DNA of 64,000 bases, taken from the NCBI GenBank assembly GCA_018881555.1, contig JACAXG010000067.1, forward strand, positions 2,017,635 through 2,081,634, in the 5' to 3' direction. This DNA is from Amblyornis subalaris (lineage: Eukaryota; Chordata; Aves; Passeriformes; Ptilonorhynchidae). Of the stretch, positions 13,501-25,745 are shown piece by piece. Made by a program: the position numbers and the translations under genes. Numbering within the stretch: the first letter of the stretch is position 1; each line of letters starts with the position of its first letter. The notes beneath the pieces were generated by a model, which saw only the letters and a list, made by a program, of their open reading frames with translations, searched no databases and had not been told where the DNA came from.

Positions 13501-16385
13501 TCACAAGGTTTTGGCACAAAAGTGCTTCTGCATTAAAAAATAAAACCAAACAGAACACAGTGCTAGAGAAGAGATGATGAACAGGAGGAAATGATAGAGG
13601 AGACAGAAGCAGGGCAGAGCTCTGAGGCATTTCAGCTATGAGGCTCTTGCCTGTGATACAAAAGAAAATCTGGATGTCTTAGCCTGCCTCTCTGGCTAAT
13701 TTAAAGAGCTATGCTTTGAAGTCTATACCTGCCTCTAATGGTGGTCCTTTGGGGATCTTCTAATCTTTTCCCTTTTGGTCATACATTAACCACCTTGTGA
13801 GAACACCCTCATTTCTAGTCATCACATTTCGAGCAATGCATAATATACTGCTTTCCCAGTATCTCATTTTAGATATTATTCCNATAATGTTTCCTTTATT
13901 AAGTGAAGCATCTACCATATAAATGTCACAGTTTTATATATTGTTGTTGCAATTCTGTAGTACAGTAGGAACAAAATGAGAACACATAACTTTCTAAAGG
14001 CGTCAGTTGTGACTACCAGTGGCAGATATCCAAAAATTCTGTAAAAGAAACTGCTACATGCTGCTAGCAGCTTGTAACAAGCACACTCAAATCTTTGCAT
14101 AATATGTCCACTTTGAATTGAAAGCTTTTAACACCTGGAAGCACTGCTGAAATTACTTTTCCCTGATTTTTTTTCTGGAGAATATATATCTAAATTTCCT
14201 AGGCCATTCTTGCTTTTAGTAGATGAGTTTACTAAAAGGAATGTTCAGTGACAGGAGGAATTTTATTGGTTATGGAAAGTGAATTTTGTAATTATAATTG
14301 TGAATGATGACATCAGAAATTGCTTTATGTTATGTAAAGATGTAAATGAGTCCATTTAAGGGACCAGGGATGTCAGATGAGAATCCTCATACATTTCCAG
14401 AAACAACAACAACCAAGAGTTGTTAATAAAATAATTAGAAACCTGCCCAATATTAAATAAATACTGAAAAAATGTCTTTTCACAGATTTCAAAAACAGCA
14501 AGAGATATAGTGAGTGAATAATTGTTCCTGGTGTATTAGTCACCCTGTAATTATTGCAGTAGTTATTATTACTAATAATAGCTGTTTGGACCCTGAATTT
14601 GGATAAACTTTTCCATCTGATCATCAAATAAAAGTCCTTAATTAGGCAGAGACTTGGAAAGAATCATTAGGAACTGTTGACTAAACATGGCTAGGACTTT
14701 GTGGAGACATGAGCCATATATTTTTACTAACTCTTCCAGAGCAAGCTGCACCCCAAAGTCACAGGATATGTATTGTTATTTTCCCTGAATGGTAATTGTA
14801 GGATTTCGCTTGTCCCGTCTGGCCTTTGTCTCTAAGAGCTGTTTGCAACATCTCACAGGATAAAATTGATACTAGTAGTATGAGACTTGAAAAGATCCAG
14901 CTCTGCATCACACTGATCTTCTAACCAGAAATCATGGTTAGGAGCAGTGTAACTTCTCATTGCATCATTTTCAAACCAGCATCCCAAGTGATGTTTAAGG
15001 GTTGAAATTTTCCGGTGCATTATGACATACAGCAATCCACACACACTCTGTCAGCTCTGGAGGAGTAGATCTCTCCAATTACCTAATTACTTTACCCTTA
15101 TAAAATACACTTCCAGATTGAGGAGGAATGAAAGTGAGAAGATGTATGAATGAAGGAGAATGGTTCATGGACATGTTTTACTTTCAACAGTGGAAAAAGA
15201 ACAACTTTTTTTCTTGCTTGCTCATTTTTCAAGCCTCCAGAAAACAATATATAAAATTAGAACCTGAGTTCTAAATATAGGCCTGCGTTTGATTTCAAGA
15301 GTATAGTTTGCCGGTAAAAAAAGTTTGTATTTTGTGGTGCACATTTAGACTATTCCATATTTCTGCAATTAAAAAAAAAAACAAAACAATCATGTTCAGT
15401 TTCCACTGTTCATCAAAAATAGGAGAAAAAAAATAATGGTTTTTGCAGCATGGAGCTTCCTACTCCTCTTTGCTCCCTGTTTAATTGGTTTCCTCTTCTC
15501 CCCAGCTGTTTAAGAGATTGTTCTGTCCCTGTGGCTTTGCTCTCTGAGGCTTCACACTCCTGACTTGCTCTCTGCAGTCGTCTCCTCTGCTGCTCCACTC
15601 TGCATGTGAGCCGCAGCAAACTGCCATTGACAAATCTCTGAACATTGAGAGCTGGGATTTTTGTTTTTCCCTCTTGCTGTGCTTACATGTGGAAAAGGAA
15701 GAAAACAAGGATAGGGGAGCATATCTGGTTGATGTTTATTTTGTTTCTCTCTCTAGCCTGTCTAAATGATGATACATATTGTGCTTATATGTGCCTAAAG
15801 CGTAGCATAGTCAGGGTACAGACAGTAACACTGTACTGAAACTAAATAAATGAGACAAGAGTTTCTCTCAAAACCTTTTCAGTGATTTCCTTTAAAAGAT
15901 TGCCATAAATCCCTATTTGCTTCATAAAAACAACTGCTGCATATATGCAGCAAAGTTGCAGAAAGACTATCTTAACACATTGCCAGAGGGCTTTTCTGGC
16001 TGAGCCAAACCGTGTTCATAGAAGAAAATTAAAATTATAATCATATTGGGAGATTCTGTGATCCATGCTGAAATAAACTACATTTAAAACTTAGCATCTA
16101 TTTTAGACAAAGTGATTTACACTATTGATATTTTCATTGATAGTATATTTCAAGAGAAATATATTTAACTTAATCTCATAGAATGTGGTTGCCTAAATTT
16201 ATTGAGAGGGAAAAAAACTCCTGTGTGCTTGTGTAAAGCTTTCCTATTTCTAATATATTTAGTTTAAAATGAAAAATTACCTCAAACCTGCCTACAAAAT
16301 AGCACTTCTGCTTCAAATTTTTGCTTATCAATAAGCATATTTCTCAGACATCAGCAATCATAATCTTAGGGGAAGACTGGTTACC
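10516..16385. other. Unique AT-rich non-coding DNA
   Basis: No gene recognised. A perfect palindrome lies at 15936-15951. A pyrimidine-rich stretch around 15430-15620 gives purine-rich, charged open frames on the minus strand. They look coiled-coil-like in composition, but no family or splice structure supports them. Confidence 0.5.
15936..15951. repeat. 16-bp perfect palindrome
   Basis: GCTGCATATATGCAGC is its own reverse complement. The flanks extend it imperfectly: CAACT on the left and AGTTG on the right, with two unpaired A. It could be a hairpin or a dimeric protein site, or chance. Confidence 0.7.
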
Positions 16386-16866
16386 ACCTTCACTAAAAAA
16401 ATGACATTGAAGGGGTGGAGAGAGTCCAGAAAGTGACAACAGAGCTGGTGAAGGATCTGAAGCACAAGTCCTGTGGGGAGCGGCTGAAGAAGCTGGGACT
16501 GTTCAGTCTGGAGAAAAAGGAGGCTCGGGGGAGACCTTATCCCTCTCTACAACTGCCTGAAAGGACGTTGCAGCCAGGTGGGAGTTGGCCTCTTCTCCCA
16601 GGCAACCAGCAACAGGACAAGAGGAAACAGCATCAAATTGCACCAAGGGAGGTTCAGCCTGGATATTAGGAAATATTCTTCACTGAAAGAGTCATCAAGC
16701 CATTAGAACAGGCTGTCCAGAAAAGTGGAGTCACTATCCCTGGAAGTGTTCAAAAAATGAGTAGATGTGACAATTATATGATTTAATGGGCATGGTGTTA
16801 CTCATTTGAACGTTGGACTTGATGATCATGGAGGTCTTTTCCAAGCCTAATGATTCTATGATTCTG
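16386..16866 (+). mobile_element. CR1 fragment with 3' tail
   Basis: Sense-strand CR1. The 84-codon open frame at 16415-16669 contains 'ERVQKVTTELVKDLKHKSCG' and '[16 protein letters not shown]', the conserved ORF2 C-terminal region. After the frame breaks, nucleotide similarity continues through 'ttggacttgatgatcatgga' to a tail 'tgattctatgattctgat'. The copy is 5'-truncated and mutated, so it is not active. The left edge is approximate; similarity seems to begin at 'accttcactaaaaaaatgac'. Confidence 0.93.
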
Positions 16867-19800
16867 ATGTAACATGAAGACAGGGCACTAAATATTAAGT
16901 CTGAATTTCTCCACCTCAGACTGTAACTTTGAATTCTTATTTAGAAGATTTAATAATTTATCCATTGATGAATTCCCATTTTACTGCTTACACCTACTAT
17001 GAATCAGAATTAATTGAAATTACAATCTCAATGTGCGTTTAGATACTGAGCATCTGCAGATGGACTTGGACACAGCTCTGTTGTGAATGGGGAAAAAGCT
17101 TAGATCTTGTAATGGGGGTGGCCCTTCAGTGTAAAACTTCAGCTCGACATGAATTCCTGATTCCTATAACGTGGTCCTGCTGAGCTTGCAGCACCTGAGT
17201 TTCATAGGGTTCAAAGGTTGTATGATTTCTCTGTAACCGGTAAATCTAGAACCCAGGATGAAGCAGCTGGAGAGACCTGCAGGATTTGCACAGCATCAGG
17301 TTGATGAGAATGGCAGGGATATGAAGTCCCATTTCTCTCCCCCCATATTTTTGCACACCGTAGCTACAGTGTTGGAAAGTCTCCTGCCAGTTGAGCTCTC
17401 TTGATACTGGAAATGAGAGCTAAAGGAAACCAGCCACCTGCAGCATNAATTATTGAGACATTTACAGCTACTCGGAAAACTTCCTTAGCTTCCTGGCCCA
17501 CATCAATGCTGTAATTTCAAATAATTATTGGGTCATTCTGTTCACTGAACCAGCCAGTTTAGAACTAACGAAGACTCCAAGTTATCTGAAATTTGAGTCA
17601 CTGCAACTCATTAGTCATCCTGAACATTATTGATCAGAAAAGGATGTAAGCTTACCTGACATCCGATTTCTTTCAAAAAGAAAGGCTGAGCTACCTAAGC
17701 CCAATTCCCTCACTAGAAGGAGGGAGAGCAAAACTGCTGGTAGCATCACGCTGTGGCATCAGAGGCAGTTCACACTCTCGGGAGTTGGCACATGCTTGGG
17801 GCAAAACTGCTGTTCTGAGGGCGTGGCAGTACTAGTTGTGCTTTGTGGTCAAGTGGACATTTGTAAAGCTGTCGGCAGGTGATAATCCTTTCACATGCTG
17901 GCATCTCTTGCATACTTTCTTTTCAGGGAGAGGGGACTGGTAAAGAAAAAGAATGTGTACAATGGATAGAGCATCCTGGAGCAGTTTCCTGCAAAATTAA
18001 CTTAATCTGTGTTTCTCCTTAGGCTGGGTCCACTGGTACAAGGATCAGATTGTGTATTTTCTGTGAGCTGATGCAAGTTACAGCCATCACAATACAAAAG
18101 ACGTAGAAAGATGCTTTCCTCTGTTTTATTTTTGCTCTTGATTACTTAGCTCATGAATGGAAGTGGATCTCTTTTACTTTATATTTTATAAGGGGACCAA
18201 AGAGAATGGTACGAATATTGTTACAGGGAACTGTTTCCTCAGCCTGTGCCTGGGGAGAGAGGTTGCAACTCTGCTTTTTTCGGCAGGCTGCACGCATTCC
18301 TACTGCTCTTGGCACTGGAGATGCTATGAAGAAAACTGTAGCATCGGAAGGGGAAGATGTTGGTCTCTGGACTTCCCAGTCTTTGTCCTTCAACTGCTTC
18401 TAAGCCCTAGGAGAAGGAGATGGTCCTGTGTTGAACCCTTCCTGCCAGCCCAAGGGGAGAAGTTGGGTGCCTTGTGTTAGTAAGGAAAGGTGACTAAATG
18501 GGGGAAGGTGGAGGAAGGACGAGAGGGTTGTCTAAAAGGAAATTGCTTCTGTAAGCACACTTATCTCTCAGTCTCTCCAGCTTCCCCACTACCTCTCTAA
18601 AGTAGTTCTGCTTTTCACTCCTATGGCAGCATTTTATCCGTGTATTTGACCTTTTAATTCTGCCCAGTGCCTACTTCCAGTGTCACGCAATATTATTTTC
18701 TGTTTAGCCTGCTTTTTCTTAGCACTTTAACAAAATGAAGACTTTCAGCTGTGAAGATATGATTGCTACAGTATCTGTAACCAATTACAGTTCAAGTTTA
18801 TTTGTTGATAAAAGAATTTTTCATATGACTAAGGGCAGTTCAGGTCACAAGAGGAATTTTTTTTTTTCAAGGAAAACAAATGTCAACATCTGCAAATGTT
18901 GTTAAATTAATGAAAGTGGTCTAAAGCTCAATAAATATGATATGACATATCCCTCATTGGACCAGAGTTTCAGGTTTCAGAGATGTTTGCACAATTCCCA
19001 CCGAAGCCTATCCTTTTCATCAAAAGCAGAACATTACCAGTCTACTAATATTTTACTTTACTATGTGTGTTTTTGTTATTTGTCTGTCCCTATGAGTAGC
19101 TCACAACTTTATTGGATTTTTGCTAACCTTGTTCTCACAGGACTCTGACATGTAATCTTCTTATATTTCCCAAGTGAGGAAACAAAATGAAGAGAGATCA
19201 AAAACCTGGGTTTGACAATTCTGCTTACCCTGTAGAGTTCCTGACTCTGGGAATAGCCCTGTTGCTGCCAGTGAACCTTTTACATGGAGCAAAGCGCAGC
19301 TGTTACAGACTTAAGAGTATGTCTAAATCTGTCTGGAACCCATCCAAGCCAGCTCCTCAGTGATGGGTTCAAAGAAAGCATAGGAAATTAACTCCAGGCT
19401 CCCCACACCCAGTCTGATACTTTGAAACCAGGAGTTCTGTTTCCATCACACGGTTCTGTAGGCGATCCTGGTAGCTCATGAAAGGTGTGCCGGTAAAGCT
19501 TCCCAGGACACACGAGAGCTCTGGAGCTGTGTCTCATCACCGGGCAGGCAGCCACAGCTTCACACACCCAGCACCCTGACACCCACTGCCACTGCTGCAG
19601 GACTGCTGCCATGCTCACTTGGCTTCCCAGAACTTTGCCATGGTGAACATTGTCTTGGGAAACAAGGCACAAGACACCTTTTATATGACCTTGGCTGGAT
19701 TGCCAGGAGGTCACGGCCCAGAGATTAGAGTGCTTTAAATCTCATGTTCCTAAGCAAATTGTTGTCTTTCAGGTGTTTTTCTTCATTGTTTACTAGTCAA

Positions 19801-21573
19801 AACGTTTTATTATGCAGGCTTTGCCGTTGTATCATTGAAAATATTTGCACAGGTAAAATGGAGTGGAACCCCTTACAGTTTCTTGGCATTTTCTCATTAG
19901 GCACATTAAAGTTGGATTTTTTAAGAAAGAGCACCATCTTGTGGAAGTACGTGTTCCCCGTGCAGTTAAACTTGGGCACTGCATGTTTCAGCAGTTGTAG
20001 TCTGTATAGTTTGACTGCTGAGAATTACGGAAATAATTAAAAAAAAAAAGAGATGAGGAAACATATTCCTTTTGTAATATCATGGGGACTGATTTGAAAG
20101 CATAAAATTAATTTCAGATCTTATTGAAGTAGGTAAATGATAAGATTAAGGTGATAACTCCTGTACATATTCCAGAATGACAAAGTGACAACACTAGATT
20201 TGAGGCTAATTTGTGAGAACATGAACTTGAGGTTTATGATTCCTGCAGAAGCTATATTAGACTGTGAGTTTAGCTACACAATTTCATATAATTGTTTGCT
20301 AGACTGAGGCAAGGGCTTTTAAAANGAAGACATAGTAGTCCTTTGCAGTAGAGACAGCTATTACAGCGTGGATTCAAGCCTATAGTGCATTTTTTGTACA
20401 GCAGTTACTTCTAGATGTTATTATGAAGTAGGTGAATTTCATTTTTCTTAGATCTTCTATTATGTTTGATATTTGTGTGTACATTTCTGTACCGACTCTG
20501 TTTCATGCTTTGTTTTCCAGAGGCATTGTCATAAATGTTAAATCTACGTCATAAAAATGTCAAATAGAACTGCTTCATTAAATGGNAATGAGGTGATAAA
20601 TTGAATCTGTTTATGTGAACTAATCAGTTTACTCAAGGTATAACTTATTTGCATAAAATCAAAATAAATCAGTACTAAAAAGTCACCTTTTTTACTATAC
20701 TTTATTTTCATGTGTCTGTGGCACTCTCAGACCCTCCAGTGTAGTTGCTATGGCTCTTAACATAGAGCTGTTAACATAGAGTAGCTGTTGAAATTAGGCC
20801 TGGTATTGCATGTCCATGATCAAGAGTGCACAACTGTCCCAGCAAGAATACCATCATCCATCAAGCAGCTGCATCACCTGACTTTGATCATTTGGTATGC
20901 CAGAAATAAAGCCTTTGTGTAGGAGCAAAAATGTATCTTTCTTCAAAACTAAATGCAGGATTTCTTTTGTCTTCNCTTAACAACAGGAGAGATTGCCCTA
21001 TGACAAATACTCTGTTGCACTGATACTCTTTTAACATTTTCTATATATGTATATATGCACAGATAAATATATATAATAGATGCATATTTTCAGTTATATG
21101 TATATATATGCAGAATAATTCCCAAAAGTTGATTCAATGATTAAGTGAACTGATTTATATTTTTATGTTTCTTTCCAACATATAACAATTTTGCAATAAC
21201 TGTTTNTTGGTGGAAATGCTGTTCAAAATGGATATCACTTAATGATTTACTGAAGTACTTAGAAATACTTTGTATTACCAGAGTGGACTTCATAACCATT
21301 CAAATAATTTTTATATTTCCATTAGATGTCCCAGCCACCCTATACAGCCATTGATTGTCACTATTATTTCATGTCGAACGGTGTGCGTTTAAAGTAAGCA
21401 CGGAATCGGACTGAAACACATGCTTTGATATGTGAATCACTCTTTAAAAAGAAAATTCCCTGAAAGGTTCCCTTTAAGCTTTTGAAGGAGTCAGACTATT
21501 TCTGATGGCTTCCTGAAACTCTTCAAACTGTAGTTTTCTTTTTAGAAAGTAGCTTGTTCTGACTATTGCTGAG
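16867..21573. other. Non-coding DNA, locally less AT-rich
   Basis: Segments around 17.0-17.8, 18.2-18.5 and 19.2-19.7 kb are richer in GC than their surroundings and give overlapping open frames on both strands, up to 108 codons at 19388-19714 minus. None shows a domain I recognise and opposite-strand frames conflict, so no gene is called. TA-rich low-complexity sequence lies at about 21038-21115. A 14-bp 'ttaacatagag' duplication lies near 20757-20781. Confidence 0.45.
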
Positions 21574-21618
21574 GGAAGGCTAACATGGCTGATCACAGGA
21601 AGGCTAACAAGGCCGATC
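21574..21618 (+). repeat. Tandem duplication, 24-bp period, two copies
   Basis: 'ggaaggctaacatggctgat' plus c (21574-21594) is repeated with two changes at 21598-21618. The period is a multiple of three. The first ATG (21585) opens 14 codons that run to a consensus 'ctg|gtaagt' donor at 21627, so the repeat coincides with a possible tiny exon. Confidence 0.8.
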
Positions 21619-21626
21619 TTATCCTG
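21585..21626 (+). CDS. Very tentative 14-codon first exon
   Basis: An ATG at 21585 reads MADHRKANKADLIL and stops at a perfect GTAAGT donor in phase 0. The next good acceptor downstream starts the open 121-nt segment at 22241, which is also readable in phase 0. I see no promoter elements, no recognised protein family and no third exon. The segment sits on a local 24-bp duplication and could be coincidence. Confidence 0.12.
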
Positions 21627-22240
21627 GTAAGTGTATTTTGTCTGTGCTCTGCTAATGTCTGTATATGTAGGCTAAAAGCATATATTAAAGCCGTAAAGTT
21701 TGGTGTGTCTACCTCCAGTGAATGCAGATCAAAATAAGCACAAGCTGCATATTACACTCTCCTCTGAAAGATCNGTGAGACCTTTTGACCAAATGTGATA
21801 GAAAAATGCAAGCGCTATGAAGTAGAGGAGGCTGGCAGTCTAACAGTCTGGTATGCCCTTTAACTATGCTTAGAGATACATACTTCCACCGAAAACACAA
21901 AAAGTTTTGAAGGATGGTTTGACTATCCGTTTACAATAGAAATTACCTTTTTTTTGGTGGCACTTGATTTGCAGGGGTATTGTTTTGTTTTAAAACTTGG
22001 AAGTAAAGATAGAAATTAGCACTTGGGTAAGTGCTGATTTTTTTCTAGAATTTTTTAAAATTTATTTTATCTTGCAATNCTAAATGTTCTTTGCATGAAG
22101 GTAAATGATCATTCTTTAACTTGAAACCTACTAAGTGCTGGAAGTGAAAACTCACAAAAATAGGCTGTGCGTATTCTGAGTTCTGTGGCTTTNAATGACT
22201 GTTCTGATGGATTTGACATCTGTTGCTTTTCCCTCTTTAG

Positions 22241-22361
22241 CTGCTGCTGCTTTGCAGTTTTGGGAAGCATGTTTTATATCTTACGTTGGTCAAAAAACTA
22301 TCAGATGATGTTCTGAAACAAATGCTTGCAGCAACTTCAGCTATTGTCACNTCTCTAATAG
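22241..22361 (+). CDS. Candidate internal exon, unknown product
   Basis: A pyrimidine tract and acceptor ('ttgcttttccctctttag') precede 22241, and a good donor ('aatag|gtgaga') follows 22361. The 121 nt between are open in the phase-0 frame for 40 codons plus one base. The peptide starts with four leucines and later reads 'KKLSDDVLKQMLAATSAIVT', which looks like a helical protein segment, but I do not recognise a family. One codon contains an N (22351). The other two frames contain stops. A chance open stretch of 40 codons between decoy splice sites is quite possible. Confidence 0.25.
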
Positions 22362-22362
22362 G

Positions 22363-25319
22363 TGAGAGATGCCTACCCTTGGTCTGGGTCACCTCATGTT
22401 TTGACAGAAACAAAGATGTATTTTCATCCTAGCCACTGGAAATCAGAATCCAGTGCAGCAGTGCAAATAATTTTGATGAGTAGTTTGAGCTAATATTGAA
22501 GCCTACGAAGTGTGATGTGTGAGAGTGAATCTCTGTTTGTGAAAAAGGCAGAATACTATAAATGAGTGTACATACCACTTTGTATAGTTTAAGAAAGTCA
22601 TTGCCTTTACTCAACGTCTGTTCNTGTTTAAGATGTGTGAAAACTTTCTTAGTGTTAGGAACAGCTTTTCCTCTTTTGGTATGTGTGATGGGTGCCTNCT
22701 TCTGATATCACACATAGAAATACATCTGCCTGGAATCTAAGAGCCACAGCTCTACTGGAGACAGAAGGAAGGTGGTGTAATTTTATCTTTGTTTTGTCCC
22801 ATGCCTCATTATTATTTAGAAGACTGCTTGAAGTTTTGTTCTGTTGTGTTCTCTCTTTTTACATGTACTGCCTTTACAGCATAATATGCATATTTTAATG
22901 TGCACAGCAAATACATCAAAACTAAAGCATANAAGACCACAAATCTTGTTCCTCTCCTGCTCCAAATATAAAAGATTCTAGTTTCTGTAATGATCCTGGC
23001 TTTGTAGAGTTACTCAAGCTTGTAAAAGACTGTGGGATGTGTATTCCTACCAAGAGTAGTTGTTATCTTTTATTTTATTATATGTATCAAAATAATTTCA
23101 AGAATCTGGCCCTATATTATATAATGTCAGGATTCATACTCATCCAAAGAGATTGTTAAAACAGTACATGCAAGTTGACAGGAGAGCTGTGTTTAAACAT
23201 TCTACACTAAGCACTTAATTTTACATATGCTCATAAGGAAATGTTTCCTTGCTGAAATCTGGGTAAAACTTTCTGCCATGGTTTGCTGAGGATAACATCT
23301 GTTATCTGGTGAACAAAAAAATGCAGCCATCAACTACTTAAATTTAAGTCATAGTCTTTGTTCAGTCAAGAAACCACAATTTCCCTACTGTACTGTGTGT
23401 TATCTTTGGTAAGTTTCTGTAAATTTGTCACAGCCCTGGCAAGCACAGTCATTGGTGCTGCTGCCTACTGCTTCTTAAAACCCTGAGTCAATAATCTTCA
23501 GTTTGCCTGGGTATGCTTTGGTATGGAGCAATTTTTGCCCAATTTTTAAAAAATCACAGTTACTTCTGAGATCCATCGGCTTTCCAGTGGTGCCTACAAG
23601 TCCTTTTCCTTGGTTCCACTTCTGCAGGCAGGCTGTTTGCAGGTGGGCGTTTGAGAGGTTGAAGCATATGTGTAGAATACCACACATCTATACAGGTGTT
23701 ATGCATCAGTTGATTATTTCTGGTTTCAACACAGATAGAAGTCTAGAGAAACTCTGCACCTGACCCAAANTTCCCGGTTTCAGAGATCCTTTAATTTTTT
23801 TATCGTTCTTGAGTGGGGACTTCGGGTTTGGTTTTGGTTGCTGCGGGTTTTCTCAGTTCTGTTTGGCTTTGTGGGGTGCTGTGACAGATTCCCCGCCTGC
23901 GCTGAGCTGGTGGTGCTGTGTGTGGTACCATGACTCAGAGAAGAGGTGACTCCCACCAGTGTTTGCTTTCCTTGTCATGCGCTTGTCTTTGTATTTTGCC
24001 ACCCACTTGCAGAGAAGAAGAAAACTTGTTCTCCCAGATCACCAGTCCATCGTTGTGCATATCATGAATTGAGATTGCTGGTAACAAATGGCAGAGTTTG
24101 CATGTTTTGATATATCAAAACACAAATTTTGATGAATTTAACATTAATAAATTCAACAGAAAATATTAGTGCCGACTTTTCCTGCAAAGAACTAGAAAAT
24201 TTGAAACATATACCTAATATAGAGACAATTTGNATAAAGTTTCAGTCTCATTGCACTTTATTGCAGTTTTGCTACAAATGTCATATACACAATAATACCT
24301 CCAGAGAACAGACGTTATTATGTCTTTTGTACAGTTCTTGGATGAAACAGAAGGNCACACAGTTCTGTACAAGTTTTTCGTAAGGGATATGAGTACTTGT
24401 CCCACTTGTTAACTTTAAAGTTCATTTCCGTAAGACTATATGTTTGCTATTTTAATGAGTTTAGTAGTCTAAAAACAAACTGAAAATAATTTCGTGAGAA
24501 GTACTTGGTACTCCTATCTGTCAGTCATTTTGAAGGCTTATCTTAAACCCTAACCAAAAATATGTACTTGAGAATAGCTCTGAGCAAAATTGTTTATGTG
24601 CAAATATTTTTGCAAGACTGAAACTCTAGAGACTTCTAGTGAGTTAATGTCTGGCCTTCTTGCCAAGCTTTAAAAAAGTCCAGAAACTAAGAAAACAGTA
24701 ATCCAAAATTATGTCCCATATTTTTTCAGATGAAACATTTTATGAGTGTATTAAAAACAGTTAACAGTTTACCTTACTGTCTTTTCTCTTGAATGAGGCA
24801 ATAAATCTATTTAATTTTTTTACCAGCCATAATAAGTCTTCAAAGGACCCCTGATTTACTTCCTCTGTAATTGCCTTCAGATTCCATTAGAACTGTTTAT
24901 GACTAATTTTAAGCAATACATAACACAAAGGGTTTCTAAAATTATGGCTGTGTGCATTAGCTATAGAAGGACTATAAATGTGAATTAACTAAACTTTGTC
25001 ACATCTTTCTGAAAGGAAGAAATGAAGATATGGCTTGTAGAAAAGTTTGATTTTCTATGTAGTTTATATTTCTTGCCTCTAAGTAATAATGAAACAGTAA
25101 TGGAACTGGTGACCAAAATAAAACTTCAGTAATTTAATAGTCTGAATTTAAAACTTAAGATTTAATCGTTTTAATAGGTGTTTTTTGTTTTTTCTTTTTA
25201 ATATAAAGCTGGTATGCTGATACCAGCAAGTCGGGGTGACGTATTCCAAACTCCTTCTTCGTTTTCTTTGATCTGCACCAACAATTAGGGATTGAGCAAT
25301 CTGCGTTGTACAGCAAGCA
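22363..25319. other. AT-rich non-coding DNA
   Basis: Nothing recognised. The short frames at 22692, 23503 and 24129 lack any domain or splice support. Confidence 0.5.
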
Positions 25320-25745
25320 CCCATGGATTTGTTTTCCCGGAAGCAAGTCCCGTGCGGCGGGATGACACCGGGGGGAGAGGCCCTGGCAGACATCCTTTTT
25401 TCTAGCATTGTCCTTGTACCAGCGAAAGACGTTGCATCTCCCCGGAATTATTGGCTGGCTGCACCTCTGCCAAGCCCTTTCACCCGCTGATGAGGGGCAT
25501 CCTCGGCGGTGCTGCGGAGGAGCCGCTCTGGCGCGGGCGGGACGGCAGGTGGCGGTGGGGACAGGACAGCAGGTGGCGGTGGGAGAGGACAGCAGGTGGC
25601 GGTGGGGACAGGACAGCAGGTGGCGGTGGGGACAGGACAGCAGGTGGCGGTCGGCGGAAGGGGACGGGCAGCGCTCGGCTCCTGCACCAGCTCCCCACGC
25701 TGCCCGTGCCTGGGCTGGACACACACCCGGGGCTGCCTCAGGCTC
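25320..25745. promoter_or_regulatory. Isolated CpG-rich island
   Basis: CpG dinucleotides and GC content rise sharply here against AT-rich flanks (for example 'tcccgtgcggcgggatgac' near 25348 and 'ggcgcgggcgggacggcagg' near 25530). In birds, such islands often mark promoters. I cannot identify an attached first exon with confidence. The island contains the 24-bp minisatellite, so part of its GC content is simply repeat expansion. The longest open frame in the window (189 codons, minus strand, 25724 to 25155) crosses it but owes much of its length to the repeat. Confidence 0.5.
25540..25653 (+). repeat. 24-bp GC-rich minisatellite, about 4.75 copies
   Basis: The unit 'ggacagcaggtggcggtg' followed by 'gggaca' repeats at 25540, 25564, 25588, 25612 and 25636 (last copy partial). 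Copy 1 has 'ggacgg' and copy 2 ends 'ggagag'; the others are identical. Each copy has a CAGGTG E-box and several short G runs that could form a G-quadruplex. Because 24 is a multiple of three, long repetitive open frames appear on both strands; these are by-products, not genes. Confidence 0.95.

Noticed and set aside
15413..15708. Charged, glutamine/arginine-rich minus-strand frames
   Set aside because: Composition follows from a pyrimidine-rich plus strand; two overlapping frames, no splice structure and no recognised family.
19388..19714. 108-codon minus-strand frame in a GC-richer patch
   Set aside because: No recognisable domain, tryptophan- and cysteine-rich composition typical of chance translation, no promoter or splice signals evident.
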